Positions 15,517-24,422 of a stretch of 64,000 bases of DNA are shown piece after piece; the stretch's first letter is position 1; the number at the start of each line of letters is the position of its first letter. The DNA comes from Leptospira ainlahdjerensis. Lineage in GTDB: Bacteria > Spirochaetota > Leptospiria > Leptospirales > Leptospiraceae. Below the pieces are notes generated by a model, which did no database searches, was not told the origin of the DNA, and saw only the letters and a program-made list of their open reading frames with translations. Where the stretch lies: the NCBI RefSeq assembly GCF_016919175.1, contig NZ_JAFFPU010000044.1, positions 151,501 to 215,500 on the forward strand, given 5' to 3'. The position numbers were made by a program, and so were the translations under genes.

Positions 15517-15987
15517 TCAACGAGGTTCCGCGATCGCGTATTTGTATTTTGCCTGTGCCGTTCTTTTGTTTTCTTCGTTGAAAAAATCACAAACATATTC
15601 CAACAGTTTTCCGTTCTTTCGAACGAGTCTCGCTTTGGCTCGTACCGTTTCGGTTCTTACGGGACGAAGATAACGAATCGACGCGTCCATCGTAAACGTT
15701 CTTTCTTTTTCGTTTTCCACGTGGAAGAACGCCATGATGGAAGTGAGAGTATCACCGACGCTAAAAAAACAACCTCCGTGCATAAATCCATGAAGGGCCC
15801 TATTGCTTTGCGCGTAAGGAATGTCGGCTTCGGAAAGCTCCGATGTGATGTTCAACACTTTCATATTCGTCGCACCCGGATGACATTGATCGATTAGATT
15901 CTGAGCCTGTTCGATGAGAGAACAGTTTTCCTTCAGAGTAAAAATGTCAGCGGGTACATTATGATATAATAATTCGGCGACGGTCAT
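15517..15987 (-). CDS. Hotdog-fold thioesterase (PaaI/DUF4442-like)
   Basis: A 156-residue single hotdog domain. The motif MHGGCFFSVGDTL (H70, G71, G72, D79) matches the acyl-CoA thioesterase signature in which the HGG turn binds the thioester and the Asp acts as base. The final strand block RTETVRAKARLVRKNGKLLEYVCDFF also fits the family (motif broken here across two strands). The substrate is probably an acyl- or aryl-CoA. The ribosome site GGGGAAAAT is clear. It lies directly upstream of the AraC gene on the same strand. Confidence 0.8.
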   Translation of the reverse strand: MTVAELLYHNVPADIFTLKENCSLIEQAQNLIDQCHPGATNMKVLNITSELSEADIPYAQSNRALHGFMHGGCFFSVGDTLTSIMAFFHVENEKERTFTMDASIRYLRPVRTETVRAKARLVRKNGKLLEYVCDFFNEENKRTAQAKYKYAIAEPR

Positions 15988-16120
15988 ATTTTCCCCGTTT
16001 GTTTTTTATAAGGAGAAGAATAACACGTGGCCTCGCTCGGGTCTTGGAAAAACGTGCAGATTTCGGAGAAATCCGTTAAACGTTGGTTCGAAGAATCGAA
16101 AAATACGAATCTAAGAACTC

Positions 16121-17848
16121 TTACTTAAAAATTCTTTCCAAGTTATAGATTTTTTTCGGACTTGCGGGAGCGTTCTGTTGTTTGAGATCGTCGATTTCGT
16201 TTGCTTTGTTACGATCGTCTCGAATGTTTTCCAAACTCGTCCACATCGTCTGTGGAATTTCAATGGAATAGGAAAAATCTAATTTTTCTTTTTCGCCCGG
16301 TTTGACGAGAAGAGTCCAGGAAAGGGTTCCATTCGCGTCTTTTTTGAAACTATCGTTACTTGAACCGAGGAATTTTGTGGAGATATTCGGATCCGCAGTC
16401 ACCGGAAATTGATCGTAAATCGTAACCTGTCTCGGACGTTTTGTGAAATTGGAAACTTCGATCTGCCATTGATTTTCGATCTGAACGGTTTTACCTAAAA
16501 AGCCGGCCCCTGCGACTTCTCCTTTCAAAAGAGAACGTTTGAGTTTCATCCTTTGGTCGGGGCCAAGATACATTTCAAATTCCTGACCCATCGCTGTTCT
16601 GTTGCCCGGAGTATAACTACCGATAAAACTTCCGTCCATAAAAACTTTTACGTCGTTCCAAAGGAGGGGCATCTTGGTAGTATTTTTAAACTTTGCCTTT
16701 AGAAAGACAAAGTTGGAAAGAGTAGGGATCGCGACGTGAGAAATGGAACCCTTGATTTGGGCGCTGTCCATCGTCACCCTATGTTCGGAATTGTCGCTGA
16801 CGATCGTTTCTTTATTAGGTAAACGGAATGTAAAATTAGCTACGTCTTCGCCTTCGGAAACTTCCGAGTCGCTCGGCGATGCTTCCTCCGAGTTTACGTT
16901 TCGACTCGGTTGAGTCAGGCTTCCTTGGCTCACTCTCCAAGGTTTGAGCGGGGGTAAAAAAATTGCAGAGGAAGGTTTCGCGCTCGAAATTGTGATGTCG
17001 ACATTCTTCCAATCCTCACCCGTGTATTGACGGACTGCGACTCGGGATTCCAAACGAAAATCGCCTCCTTCGGAAGAACCGTGGAGATCGTAGATTCCCC
17101 TCCAGGAAACGTTTGTCACGAGGTATTCGATCGAAACGATTCCTTTGGAACCGGCTTTCCCCGAACAAACAACTTCGACCTCGGAATGGGACCATCGTTT
17201 TGCGTCGGCCATTCTTAAAAAGGAGGCGTTTGTCTGTGCGAATTCTTTATTCAATTGTTCTAATCTTTCTTCGGATTTCTGAATTTTTTCGAGATAACCG
17301 TTGCGGCGAGTTTCCAGGAATTCTAAACTTGCTGACCAATTTTTCACGTCGACGGAGTTTGTTCGCAGTTGCCGATCCGATTCTTCCGTAGTCAATTGTC
17401 CCAAAGAGGAAAGCAATTTGAGCTGTTCCCGAAAGTTCGTTTGCCGATCCGTTTCGGAACGGATCTCTTGCTGGATCGAAATCATTTTTTTCTTTAGAGG
17501 ATCGTTTGTAAGTTCGGAATCTTCTCCCGAAGAAATCGTACGAATGGAAACCGAAGAAATGTTCAAGGCTCCGTCCGAAGAAGCGCGGATCGAGTCGAGA
17601 ACGACTGTCGCAGGAAGACGTGCAAAACGAAGAGTTGTTTCGTCTCCTTGCAATTTGATCTCTTGATTTCTCTTAACCAAGGCTCGATCGGAAAAGATCG
17701 TGACCGATTGGATTTTACCGATGACTCGGGAAGAATCCGTGTCTTGTGCATCCAACAAAAAAAGAAACGGAGACAAGGAAAAAAGAAATATAAAAGGAAG
17801 AATTTTGTGCGAAATCGCGCCTTGTCTGTTTTCGAGTTTTAGTTTCAT
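16121..17848 (-). CDS. DUF4140/DUF4139 (mucoidy inhibitor A-like) exported protein
   Basis: A 575-residue protein with an N-terminal signal segment (LPFIFLFSLSPFLFLL, residues 17-32). A DUF4140 domain follows (about 40-140; VTIFSDRALVKRNQEI), then a coiled coil (about 125-215), and a large DUF4139 beta domain to the C terminus, including the typical VSWRGIYDL (near 250) and a closing FSYSIEIP motif. The family is widespread, probably envelope-associated, and of unknown biochemistry. The name comes from mucoidy inhibitor A in Xanthomonas-type genomes. The ribosome site GGAGACCAGT supports 17848. It is apparently monocistronic. Confidence 0.85.
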   Translation of the reverse strand: MKLKLENRQGAISHKILPFIFLFSLSPFLFLLDAQDTDSSRVIGKIQSVTIFSDRALVKRNQEIKLQGDETTLRFARLPATVVLDSIRASSDGALNISSVSIRTISSGEDSELTNDPLKKKMISIQQEIRSETDRQTNFREQLKLLSSLGQLTTEESDRQLRTNSVDVKNWSASLEFLETRRNGYLEKIQKSEERLEQLNKEFAQTNASFLRMADAKRWSHSEVEVVCSGKAGSKGIVSIEYLVTNVSWRGIYDLHGSSEGGDFRLESRVAVRQYTGEDWKNVDITISSAKPSSAIFLPPLKPWRVSQGSLTQPSRNVNSEEASPSDSEVSEGEDVANFTFRLPNKETIVSDNSEHRVTMDSAQIKGSISHVAIPTLSNFVFLKAKFKNTTKMPLLWNDVKVFMDGSFIGSYTPGNRTAMGQEFEMYLGPDQRMKLKRSLLKGEVAGAGFLGKTVQIENQWQIEVSNFTKRPRQVTIYDQFPVTADPNISTKFLGSSNDSFKKDANGTLSWTLLVKPGEKEKLDFSYSIEIPQTMWTSLENIRDDRNKANEIDDLKQQNAPASPKKIYNLERIFK

Positions 17849-18055
17849 ACTGGTCTCCGCGCTGAATCCTATCTTTTAAAAAGATCGATACAGACTGAAA
17901 ATCGTTTCTTAGGGATCAAAATTTTGCAATCACAAAGAATGGATCTTCGGGGATCGATCGAAGAGAATTGGGCTCGGAAAAAGTGTAAAGATCCGATTCT
18001 TCCGAAAAATCGGTCGTTCCTTCCGATATACGAGAATGTTTTTCTTTGTAAAGGG

Positions 18056-18140
18056 CGACCTTTCGGCTTCCGTAAGGCGGGATTTTTAATAGTATATTAT
18101 AAAAATAGAATAAATTAAAATAATACTATTCCGAAGGTCG
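18056..18140. repeat. Large two-part inverted repeat
   Basis: CGACCTTTCGG (18056-18066) pairs with CCGAAGGTCG (18131-18140), and AATAGTAT (18088-18095) pairs with ATACTATT (18123-18130). On the 3' side the two arms are contiguous. On the 5' side 21 nt are inserted. It lies in the 460-bp gap between the DUF4139 gene and the TetR gene and might be a structured leader or a decayed repeat. Confidence 0.4.
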
Positions 18141-18255
18141 ATCGGATTAGAAGAAATTCTTTGTGATCGGTTTAAATTCTTCCGATTAAAATTTTTGAAA
18201 ATTGAATTCCGATTTGAGAGGAATCCGATTCTCATCAAAAAAGAGCGACTGAGTT

Positions 18256-18271
18256 TTTAGGAGCTCCTAAA
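18256..18271. promoter_or_regulatory. Perfect palindrome TTTAGGAGCTCCTAAA upstream of the TetR gene
   Basis: A 16-bp perfect palindrome 42 bp before the TetR ATG, followed by ATTTTTAC. It could be an operator. Its core TAGGAGCTCCTA is also close to the GTAGGAGTTCCTAC palindromes found elsewhere in the window. Confidence 0.4.
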
Positions 18272-18313
18272 TTTTTACTTCTCATTTTTTGAGGAGACTT
18301 CAGCCTGAACATT

Positions 18314-18889
18314 ATGCAAGAAACAGGGTTACGCGATACCATCATCGGCGTTGCCAGTCAACTTTTTATGAATCGCGGTTATAACGCGGTGTCGATCAAA
18401 CATATCGCCGAAGCGGCACATTGTACCACTGCGGCTCTTTATTATTATTTTCCGGAGGGGAAGGAGGCGATCCTCAAAGACGTTCTTCATTCTCACTTAC
18501 CCGATCCAGGACAAATTTTGCAGGTCGGTTCGTCTGCAAAATCGCTGAAGGAATTGTTTGCGCAGATCGCTCTTAGGGTTTGCGGTCACGATTCAGATAC
18601 GGTTCGGAAAGAACGTTGGCTTTTGGCGGAGTTTCCGAACTTTACGGAAAGTGATCGAAAGGTGATTCATGAAAAAATGAAAGCTCTTCATGTCGCCCTC
18701 GAAATCGAAGTCGGCCGTTTTTTGCCGGATCGGGAAATGGCGAAAATTCTTTCTTGGATTTTTATTTCAGCGAGTTTTGGTTACGGTCAGATTTTTGGGA
18801 GTCTCCAGCTCAACAAAGTTGCCGATTTTTCGACCGCGGAATTTGCCGAAAAAATTGCGGCAATTCTTGCGAGTGATTTGAAGTTATAA
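18314..18889 (+). CDS. TetR-family transcriptional regulator
   Basis: A 191-residue regulator with an N-terminal HTH (residues about 10-55; GYNAVSIKHIAEAAHCTTAALYYYF is the classic TetR helix pair, broken here in two parts) and a helical ligand domain. The C-terminal YsiA-like region carries no distinctive motif. Two TetR-type palindromes lie at 19555 and 19722, downstream on the same strand and before the methyltransferase gene. They are plausible targets, but this is an inference from motif type and distance only. A different palindrome lies in its own promoter region. Confidence 0.88.
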   Translation: MQETGLRDTIIGVASQLFMNRGYNAVSIKHIAEAAHCTTAALYYYFPEGKEAILKDVLHSHLPDPGQILQVGSSAKSLKELFAQIALRVCGHDSDTVRKERWLLAEFPNFTESDRKVIHEKMKALHVALEIEVGRFLPDREMAKILSWIFISASFGYGQIFGSLQLNKVADFSTAEFAEKIAAILASDLKL

Positions 18890-19225
18890 AAGGCGAATCC
18901 ATTTCGGTTTTTCGGAGATGGGAAAATCAGTTCCACATCCTTCCTACAAATTGTGTGAATCTTTAAGAAGAATCCGTTGCAACAACGAGAACGCTTCGTA
19001 AGACGAAACCGCATTCTTGAGTGGGCCCATCGGAAAGGCATACTCCGGGTTTTCGGGCAAGCCGGAGAGGGGCCAGATGATTTTTTCTCCTAAAATTCTA
19101 TCCTTGTGTGTAAAAGTCTCAACTGTAGGAACTCTTACAAAAATTGGGGGATCGTGCGGATTCCCAATCGCTTTCCAAAAGTTATTGGGAAGAATCGAAC
19201 ACAAGCGAGAAGCCCCGTTCTAGTA
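18890..19225. other. Intergenic stretch with one GTAGGAACTC-type motif
   Basis: There is no convincing gene. A minus-strand frame of 86 codons (18944-19204) exists but runs through the repeat-like palindrome TGTAGGAACTCTTACA (19124-19139) and has no ribosome site. A CGGGTTTTCGGGCAAGCCGG segment near 19047 is GC-rich and weakly self-complementary. Confidence 0.3.
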
Positions 19226-19265
19226 ACTCAATCTCTCGCAAGGATATTTTCGGGAAAACCTCGGA

Positions 19266-19460
19266 GGTGTAAGAGTTCCTACACGGGACTTTTTTCTTGC
19301 GAAATTAGGATTTTGTGATATGGGAAAGTCCGCTGTGGTTTTTTCCGCCACCCACCCCTCCACCCGAAATTTGGGCGGGGCGCGCGACTTTTACGGAGGG
19401 TGTCGTACTTCCGACGGATTCTTCTTAAGATCCAAACAACTTCTGGGCAAGGTTAAGGTT
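19266..19460 (+). repeat. Dispersed repeat R1, copy 2
   Basis: Same order of landmarks as copies 1 and 3: a GTGTAAGAGTTCCTACAC palindrome at the 5' end (19267-19284), CTTGCGAAATTAG, CCACCCGAAATTTGGG, GGGGCGCGCGACTTTTACGG, and a GTCGTACTTCCGAC palindrome. Orientation is the same as the other copies. It separates the TetR gene from the two TetR operators. Confidence 0.8.
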
Positions 19461-19554
19461 TACAACAGAGGTTGGGCCCGAGGATTCTTAACCGTTTCCC
19501 AGCATTCACGCAAAATTTCGGATTCATTCCGTGAGGGATAAATTTTTTATTGAC

Positions 19555-19572
19555 TTACTGATCGATCAGTAA
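19555..19572. promoter_or_regulatory. TetR-type operator 1
   Basis: TTACTGATCGATCAGTAA is a perfect 18-bp palindrome of the form seen in TetR-family operators. It overlaps a TTGACT (19550-19555) that could be a -35 box, so binding would block a promoter. It is 238 bp before the methyltransferase ATG. Confidence 0.6.
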
Positions 19573-19721
19573 ATAAGGTGATCTCAGAGGAAATCGACTT
19601 CTGATTGTTCTAAAATCCAGAAAACGGCGCCGTTAGAAAGCCTTGGCTGGCAGATTTGCGGTTCCAGGCTGGTGAGAAGAATCCAAATCTAGGAAGAATC
19701 GGATTCTTCTCATTCTATAGC

Positions 19722-19739
19722 TTACTGAGCGATCAGTAA
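19722..19739. promoter_or_regulatory. TetR-type operator 2
   Basis: TTACTGAGCGATCAGTAA differs from operator 1 at one position. It is 71 bp before the methyltransferase ATG. Just upstream, GAAGAATC-G-GATTCTTC (19693-19709) is a perfect inverted repeat. Two near-identical sites 149 bp apart invite looping or dual-promoter control. Confidence 0.6.
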
Positions 19740-19809
19740 ATTAGTTTTAAGATTATAAACTGAAATAAAGACGATCTCGGTTACGAACGAAAGAGGTTTT
19801 TGAATCAAA

Positions 19810-20655
19810 ATGGAATTGCGTCTACAACAAATACGAGAGCAGCAAAAGGAATCTTGGAACCATTTTTCTCCGGGTTGGAAGAAATGGGATGATCTCTTTA
19901 TGGATTTTTTAAAGCCGATGGGGGACGAGATCATCCGCCGCCTCGACGTCATTGAAACGGACCAGGTTTTGGACGTGGCCTCGGGAACCGGAGAGCCCGG
20001 ATTGACGATCGCGTCTCTTGCCAAGCATGGAACGGTTTTTATTACGGATCTCGCGGAAGATATGTTGGCGATTGCTCGGGAGAACGCAACAAGAAGAGGA
20101 ATTCCGAACATCAAAACTTACGCTTGCGATGTGAGCGAACTTCCTTTCGAAGACAAGGCCTTCGATGCGATCAGTTGCCGTTTCGGTTTTATGTTTTTCC
20201 CCGATATGAAATTGGCCGTGAACGAAATGGTTCGTGTTTTAAAACCCGGAGGGAGGATTGCGACTTCGGTTTGGAACGTTCCTGAGAAAAATTTTTGGAT
20301 TACAGCAGTTATGGGTGCGATTCAAAGAAATTTGAACTTAGCCGCTCCTCCTCCCGGCTCACCGGGAATGTTCCGTTGTGCGGAACAGAATCTAATATCG
20401 AATCTTTTTCAAGAAGCCGGGCTGAAGAACGTTTTGGTCAAGGAAGTTTCGGGAAAGTTGAAATGTAAAACGGCTGAAACGTATTGGAATGTTATGACTG
20501 AAGTTGCGGCTCCGATCGTCTCCGCACTTTCCAAAGCCGATGAAAATCAGAGAAAAAAAATCAAAGAAGAAGTTTTTGAAGCCGTCAATCAAAAATACAA
20601 AGGGGACGTTCAGATTGAATCCAGCGCTCTTGTGGTTTCCGGTTTACGACCTTAA
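19810..20655 (+). CDS. Class I SAM-dependent methyltransferase (UbiE/COQ5-like)
   Basis: A 281-residue methyltransferase. Motif I is VLDVASGTGEPG (residues 53-64), followed by ITDLAEDML (acidic loop that holds the ribose) and VSELPFEDKAFDAISCRFG (motif II/III region). VLKPGGRIATSVW follows. This pattern is typical of small-molecule methyltransferases related to UbiE and to arsenite or lipid methylases. No substrate can be assigned. Two TetR-type operators in its promoter suggest induction by a ligand. The ribosome site (GAGG) is 12 nt from the ATG. Confidence 0.85.
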   Translation: MELRLQQIREQQKESWNHFSPGWKKWDDLFMDFLKPMGDEIIRRLDVIETDQVLDVASGTGEPGLTIASLAKHGTVFITDLAEDMLAIARENATRRGIPNIKTYACDVSELPFEDKAFDAISCRFGFMFFPDMKLAVNEMVRVLKPGGRIATSVWNVPEKNFWITAVMGAIQRNLNLAAPPPGSPGMFRCAEQNLISNLFQEAGLKNVLVKEVSGKLKCKTAETYWNVMTEVAAPIVSALSKADENQRKKIKEEVFEAVNQKYKGDVQIESSALVVSGLRP

Positions 20656-20981
20656 CTTTTTTAGAGTCTTTAGCAAAAGATTGAGGTTGTTATACGAATA
20701 CAAAGATTTGGAAACGTTTTGATTGTTTAGGATAATATTCTAATAAACGGAAGTGCTCGATTTAGAACGTGGATATTTTATACGAACATGAATTTAAAAA
20801 ATTTTTACGCTTTATATTACTTCGTATTATTCTATCTTATCTTTTTGCACATCGTAGTGTATTATTTTTTATTGTTCTACTTACAGAACAACGATGTAAG
20901 GTGGAGCGCTCGATTCTTTTTCGAAACTTCCGAAAAATGGAATTTATAACGACCTCATAAGTAAAACTCGAAATTTCGGTT
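20656..20981. other. AT-rich intergenic stretch
   Basis: No gene, repeat or clear terminator is seen. A GTG-started frame of 63 codons (20769-20960) lacks a ribosome site and protein-like composition. Confidence 0.4.
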
Positions 20982-22706
20982 TTAATGGCTGAACATTTGT
21001 CCGAAAAGAGAACCCGTCGGTCCCGGAAGATTGTAGCCGGAAATCGCCAAATTCGCGTTAGCCGCGAGGGATATGAGTAGACCGCTCGCACCCGGACTAT
21101 AAAAGAGGTAAGCTCTTCCAGCGTTGTTCGTATTTCCCGCAGCGCCTGCGATCCAATCTACATAACCGTCTCCGTTAAAATCGGCAAACGCTCCGATCCC
21201 GAAACCATCCCCAGCCGTTTCTCCTAAGATCGTCGCCGACTGCGTCGCCGATATCGAGGTTCCCGTAGAATGAAACATGACTGTTTTCCCAAGTCCCGCG
21301 CTGAAGTTTGTGGCTCCGACCGCGAGATCCAAAAAGCCGTCCCCGTTCACATCGCCTAACGACAAACCGTTTCCAAAAGATTCGGCGGCCGTCGCTCCCG
21401 TTAAGGTCTGATTCGCACCGGCCGGAGATACGGCTGAAATTCCGACGGGACTTCCGTGAAAGGTATAAACCCTTCCGGTGTTTCCCGAATAACCTGTGGA
21501 CGCCACGATCAAGTCTTCATAGCCGTCGTTGTTTACATCTCCCGTTTGCATGGATATCCCAAAAGAATCGTTAGACGAAACACCGGCTAACGTCAAGGTA
21601 GGAGAGGAGGTATCGATCGCCGATATTCCACCCGGGCCGCTGTGAAAAATCCAGAGCTGACCTGCAGAAGCGTTAAACGTATTGCCGTTTACGATCAAAT
21701 CGGAGAAACCGTCTCCGTTCAGATCTCCCAAACGAACCGCAGAACCGAAGTTACTACCGGGTCCGATAATCGACGTGTTGGGGATAGGAGAAACTCCGTT
21801 GATTCCGCCGTGATAAATCTGAGCGAGCCCCGCACCGGGATAGCCGCTCGCGGCTATGTCCAAGAATCCGTCTCCGTTTACGTCACCCAGAGAAAGGGAA
21901 TAGCCGAGAGTTGTAGAAGGCCCTGCGTCGAGGGTAAAATTTGCGTTTGAAAAACTCGAAGCGAGAATTCCGTTTGTTCCTTGGCTTTGAAAGACATAAA
22001 CTTTTCCGTTTGCGCCTCCGTATTCGAAAGAACCTCCAGCCACAAGATCGGCGTAGCCGTCACCGTTGATATCCCCCAATTGAAGGGCGTATCCAAAGGA
22101 AGCGGCCGTATCCCCGAGGATGACGACGTTCGCCATAGCCGTGTTAACCGGATTAAAACTGTTCATTCCAATTCCATAATATAGATAGATGTCCCCGTTT
22201 CGTGTTGTGGTAAACAAGGACGCGACGATCGCGATATCGGGAAAGCCGTCGCCATTGATGTCTTTGTTATTTCCTTTTCTGAATGTAAAGTTAAGAATCT
22301 CGGAAAAATTTCCAGAAAAATCCACGCTTCGAACCTGAACCGAATGTAAACCCCTTCCTTTTATGGAAGAAGGAATTTGATACCTCCAGGCGAGAGTTCC
22401 CACTGCGGGAAGAAAGGGACCGGAGTCCAAACTGATTTCGATACGGGAAAGAAGAAGGTCGTCGTTTGCGCTTCCCACGATAAAACCGGATTCTAAGATT
22501 GAATTCTGCGAGGCGGTAAGATTTCCGACCGTTACAGTGGGCGGCGTACGATCCAAACAGACCCCCGAAAGAATACACTTAAGAATTTCGGTTTCCCACC
22601 AGGCGTTGGAATAGGCAATTTCAGGATTGAAGATCGGATGTACACAACCCGTCAACCAAGCGGAAACGATCACAACACAAAGATTAATTTTAAAAATTCT
22701 TTTCAA
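20982..22706 (-). CDS. FG-GAP (integrin-alpha-like) repeat lipoprotein
   Basis: A 574-residue exported lipoprotein with lipobox WLTGC (cysteine near 21). A short Ig-like segment follows (about 55-145), then seven FG-GAP repeats, each with a calcium-binding DxNxDGxxD loop: DINGDGFPD, DINGDGYAD, DVNGDGFLD, DLNGDGFSD, DVNNDGYED, DVNGDGFLD and DFNGDGYVD. Seven repeats fit one closed seven-bladed beta-propeller. The family often mediates adhesion or ligand binding at the surface, but here the role is inferred. The start is a TTG at 22706, with little ribosome-site support. Confidence 0.85.
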   Translation of the reverse strand: MKRIFKINLCVVIVSAWLTGCVHPIFNPEIAYSNAWWETEILKCILSGVCLDRTPPTVTVGNLTASQNSILESGFIVGSANDDLLLSRIEISLDSGPFLPAVGTLAWRYQIPSSIKGRGLHSVQVRSVDFSGNFSEILNFTFRKGNNKDINGDGFPDIAIVASLFTTTRNGDIYLYYGIGMNSFNPVNTAMANVVILGDTAASFGYALQLGDINGDGYADLVAGGSFEYGGANGKVYVFQSQGTNGILASSFSNANFTLDAGPSTTLGYSLSLGDVNGDGFLDIAASGYPGAGLAQIYHGGINGVSPIPNTSIIGPGSNFGSAVRLGDLNGDGFSDLIVNGNTFNASAGQLWIFHSGPGGISAIDTSSPTLTLAGVSSNDSFGISMQTGDVNNDGYEDLIVASTGYSGNTGRVYTFHGSPVGISAVSPAGANQTLTGATAAESFGNGLSLGDVNGDGFLDLAVGATNFSAGLGKTVMFHSTGTSISATQSATILGETAGDGFGIGAFADFNGDGYVDWIAGAAGNTNNAGRAYLFYSPGASGLLISLAANANLAISGYNLPGPTGSLFGQMFSH

Positions 22707-22921
22707 GGTAATAGAATATAAAACGAAAAGTCCTTCAAAGAAATTACGGAGACTTCCTAATTTCAGATAACTTTCGGTTACGATTGAATTTTGCCGCGGT
22801 TGGATTGGTAAAGTTGAAAAGAGAATTTTAGGGAAATTTCCTAAAAAAAAAATAGGGTAATTGAGAAAATTATATAAAATACATTTCGCTTAACATTTCT
22901 ACTTAGATTCTCCGGAAAAAA

Positions 22922-22937
22922 TCCCTCGAACGAGGGA
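22922..22937 (-). terminator. Intrinsic terminator of the YVTN-like propeller gene
   Basis: On the minus strand TCCCTCG-TT-CGAGGGA is followed by TTTTTT, a classic intrinsic terminator, 60 bp past the stop at 22997. A second palindrome, TTAGAATATTCTAA (22972-22985), lies between stop and terminator. Confidence 0.8.
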
Positions 22938-22996
22938 CAAAAAGTGGGATCCGATTTGTAATATTTAATTTTTAGAATATTCTAACGAGGAAAGAT

Positions 22997-24181
22997 TTAC
23001 GGATTTACGACGACGGACGAAGGGGATAGGCCTGTGGGAAAGCTTGAGTTGGAAAGAGTTCCGTTGAGATAAGCCCCCGTAGTCGCGTTGAAATAGGTGA
23101 CAGTTGCCGAAGTGGCATTGGTCACATAAACAAGGTTTGAAGTCGGATTAACGGAAACGCTTGTCGGAGAGGGACCGGTAGCAAAGCTTGAGTTGGAAAG
23201 AGTTCCGTTGAGATAGGCTCCCGTCGTCGCATTGTGAAGCGTCAGCGTTTGTGAAGTTTGATTGACTGCGTAGAGGATATTCGCGGCTGGATTAACTGCT
23301 ATCGAAACAGGACCGGTCCCTACCGGCAAACTGGAATTTGTAAGAGTTCCATTGATAAAGGATCCGTTTGTCGCGTTGTAGAATGTAATCGTATTGGAGG
23401 CATTGTTTCCGACATACAAAAGATTTGCCGTTGGATTGACTGCGATCGAGGTCGGTCCGGATTGAGCATCGGAACTTACGGTTGTAGCCGCGGTGTTTGC
23501 GTTGTAGTAGGCCACGTCGTCTAAATCAAAATTTGTAATATACATTAGATTGGTGATCGGGTTGTAAGCGACTGCCTGCGGTGTGTTACCGGTAGTCGCA
23601 AAGGTTGAGTTCGCGAGCGTTCCGTTGACATAAGCCCCGGTAGTTGCGTTGAGGTAGGTCACCGTTCCGTCGTTCGTATTGGAAACGTAAATCACGTTGG
23701 CGTTCGTATTGACCGCGATGGAGTAAGGAGCCGCTCCAGTGGCAAAGGTTGAGTTCGCGAGCGTTCCGTTGATATAAGCGCCGGTCTTAGCGTTGAAATA
23801 GGTGACGGAGTTCGATGCTTGTCCTGAAACATACAAGACGTTTGCAGTCGGGTTTACCGCAACAAAATCAGGATTCACCTGAGTTGCAAAACTCGAATTG
23901 GCGAGAGTTCCGTTGAGATACTCTCCCGTTTTTGCATTGTAGAAAGTTACGGTATTGGAAACTAAGTTGGCCACATACATAAGATTCGGAGTTTCTGGAG
24001 GGGTGGAAGTTGCACCTTGGTTGAGAAGGATCAGCGCCAGAGGAACTGCAATATCCGAACTTTTCGATTTATCATCCGAGGCAAGAAAGGTAAGAGCGGG
24101 CCATATTGTACAGGAAAGAAAACAAAGAGAGAGGAGTAACAAAAGGACAGGTTTAAAATCGAATTTTTCGGTTAGAATCAT
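22997..24181 (-). CDS. YVTN/YncE-like beta-propeller lipoprotein
   Basis: An approximately 394-residue lipoprotein. The signal segment ends LCFLSC (lipobox), followed by a hydrophobic linker and about seven near-identical blades of about 45 residues. A blade reads P..IAVNPTANLLYV.N..SNTVT.YNATTGAYLNGTL.NS.FATG. The fourth blade (AYYNANTAATTVSS) lacks the GxYxNGTL part. The protein stops directly after a VVVNP strand, so the last blade is probably completed by N-terminal strands. The ATG at 24181 is preferred over a TTG at 24190. A surface or periplasmic binding role is likely. Function is not known. Confidence 0.83.
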   Translation of the reverse strand: MILTEKFDFKPVLLLLLSLCFLSCTIWPALTFLASDDKSKSSDIAVPLALILLNQGATSTPPETPNLMYVANLVSNTVTFYNAKTGEYLNGTLANSSFATQVNPDFVAVNPTANVLYVSGQASNSVTYFNAKTGAYINGTLANSTFATGAAPYSIAVNTNANVIYVSNTNDGTVTYLNATTGAYVNGTLANSTFATTGNTPQAVAYNPITNLMYITNFDLDDVAYYNANTAATTVSSDAQSGPTSIAVNPTANLLYVGNNASNTITFYNATNGSFINGTLTNSSLPVGTGPVSIAVNPAANILYAVNQTSQTLTLHNATTGAYLNGTLSNSSFATGPSPTSVSVNPTSNLVYVTNATSATVTYFNATTGAYLNGTLSNSSFPTGLSPSSVVVNP

Positions 24182-24400
24182 CGTAAGCAAATTTATCGGT
24201 ACTTTCCAACGAGCCTTCGTTTAATAAACAGGGTCACAAGCGGTTCTCGGCCTTGTTTTTTTTGAATGGAATAAACAGCATGTTTATGGGAATGAACGGA
24301 TTGGATTCTATTCATATAAAAGAATGGGTCATGATCGGCATATCTTTCAGAATTACACGGATCGATTTGTATTGTGGCATGGAGAATGAAGATCAGCATT

Positions 24401-24419
24401 GGGTTCCTATTAGGATCCC
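24401..24419 (+). promoter_or_regulatory. Hairpin covering the ribosome site of the sterol desaturase-like gene
   Basis: GGGTTCCTA (24401-24409) and TAGGATCCC (24411-24419) match at 8 of 9 positions. The 3' arm includes AGGA (24412-24415), the only Shine-Dalgarno candidate for the ATG at 24423. A closed stem could limit translation. Confidence 0.35.
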
Positions 24420-24422
24420 TAA

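Noticed and set aside
15256..15897. A 213-codon plus-strand frame across the AraC and thioesterase genes
   Set aside because: It is antisense to two clear genes and its composition is not protein-like.
18944..19204. An 86-codon minus-strand frame between the TetR gene and R1
   Set aside because: It runs through a GTAGGAACTC-type palindrome and lacks a ribosome site and recognisable domain.
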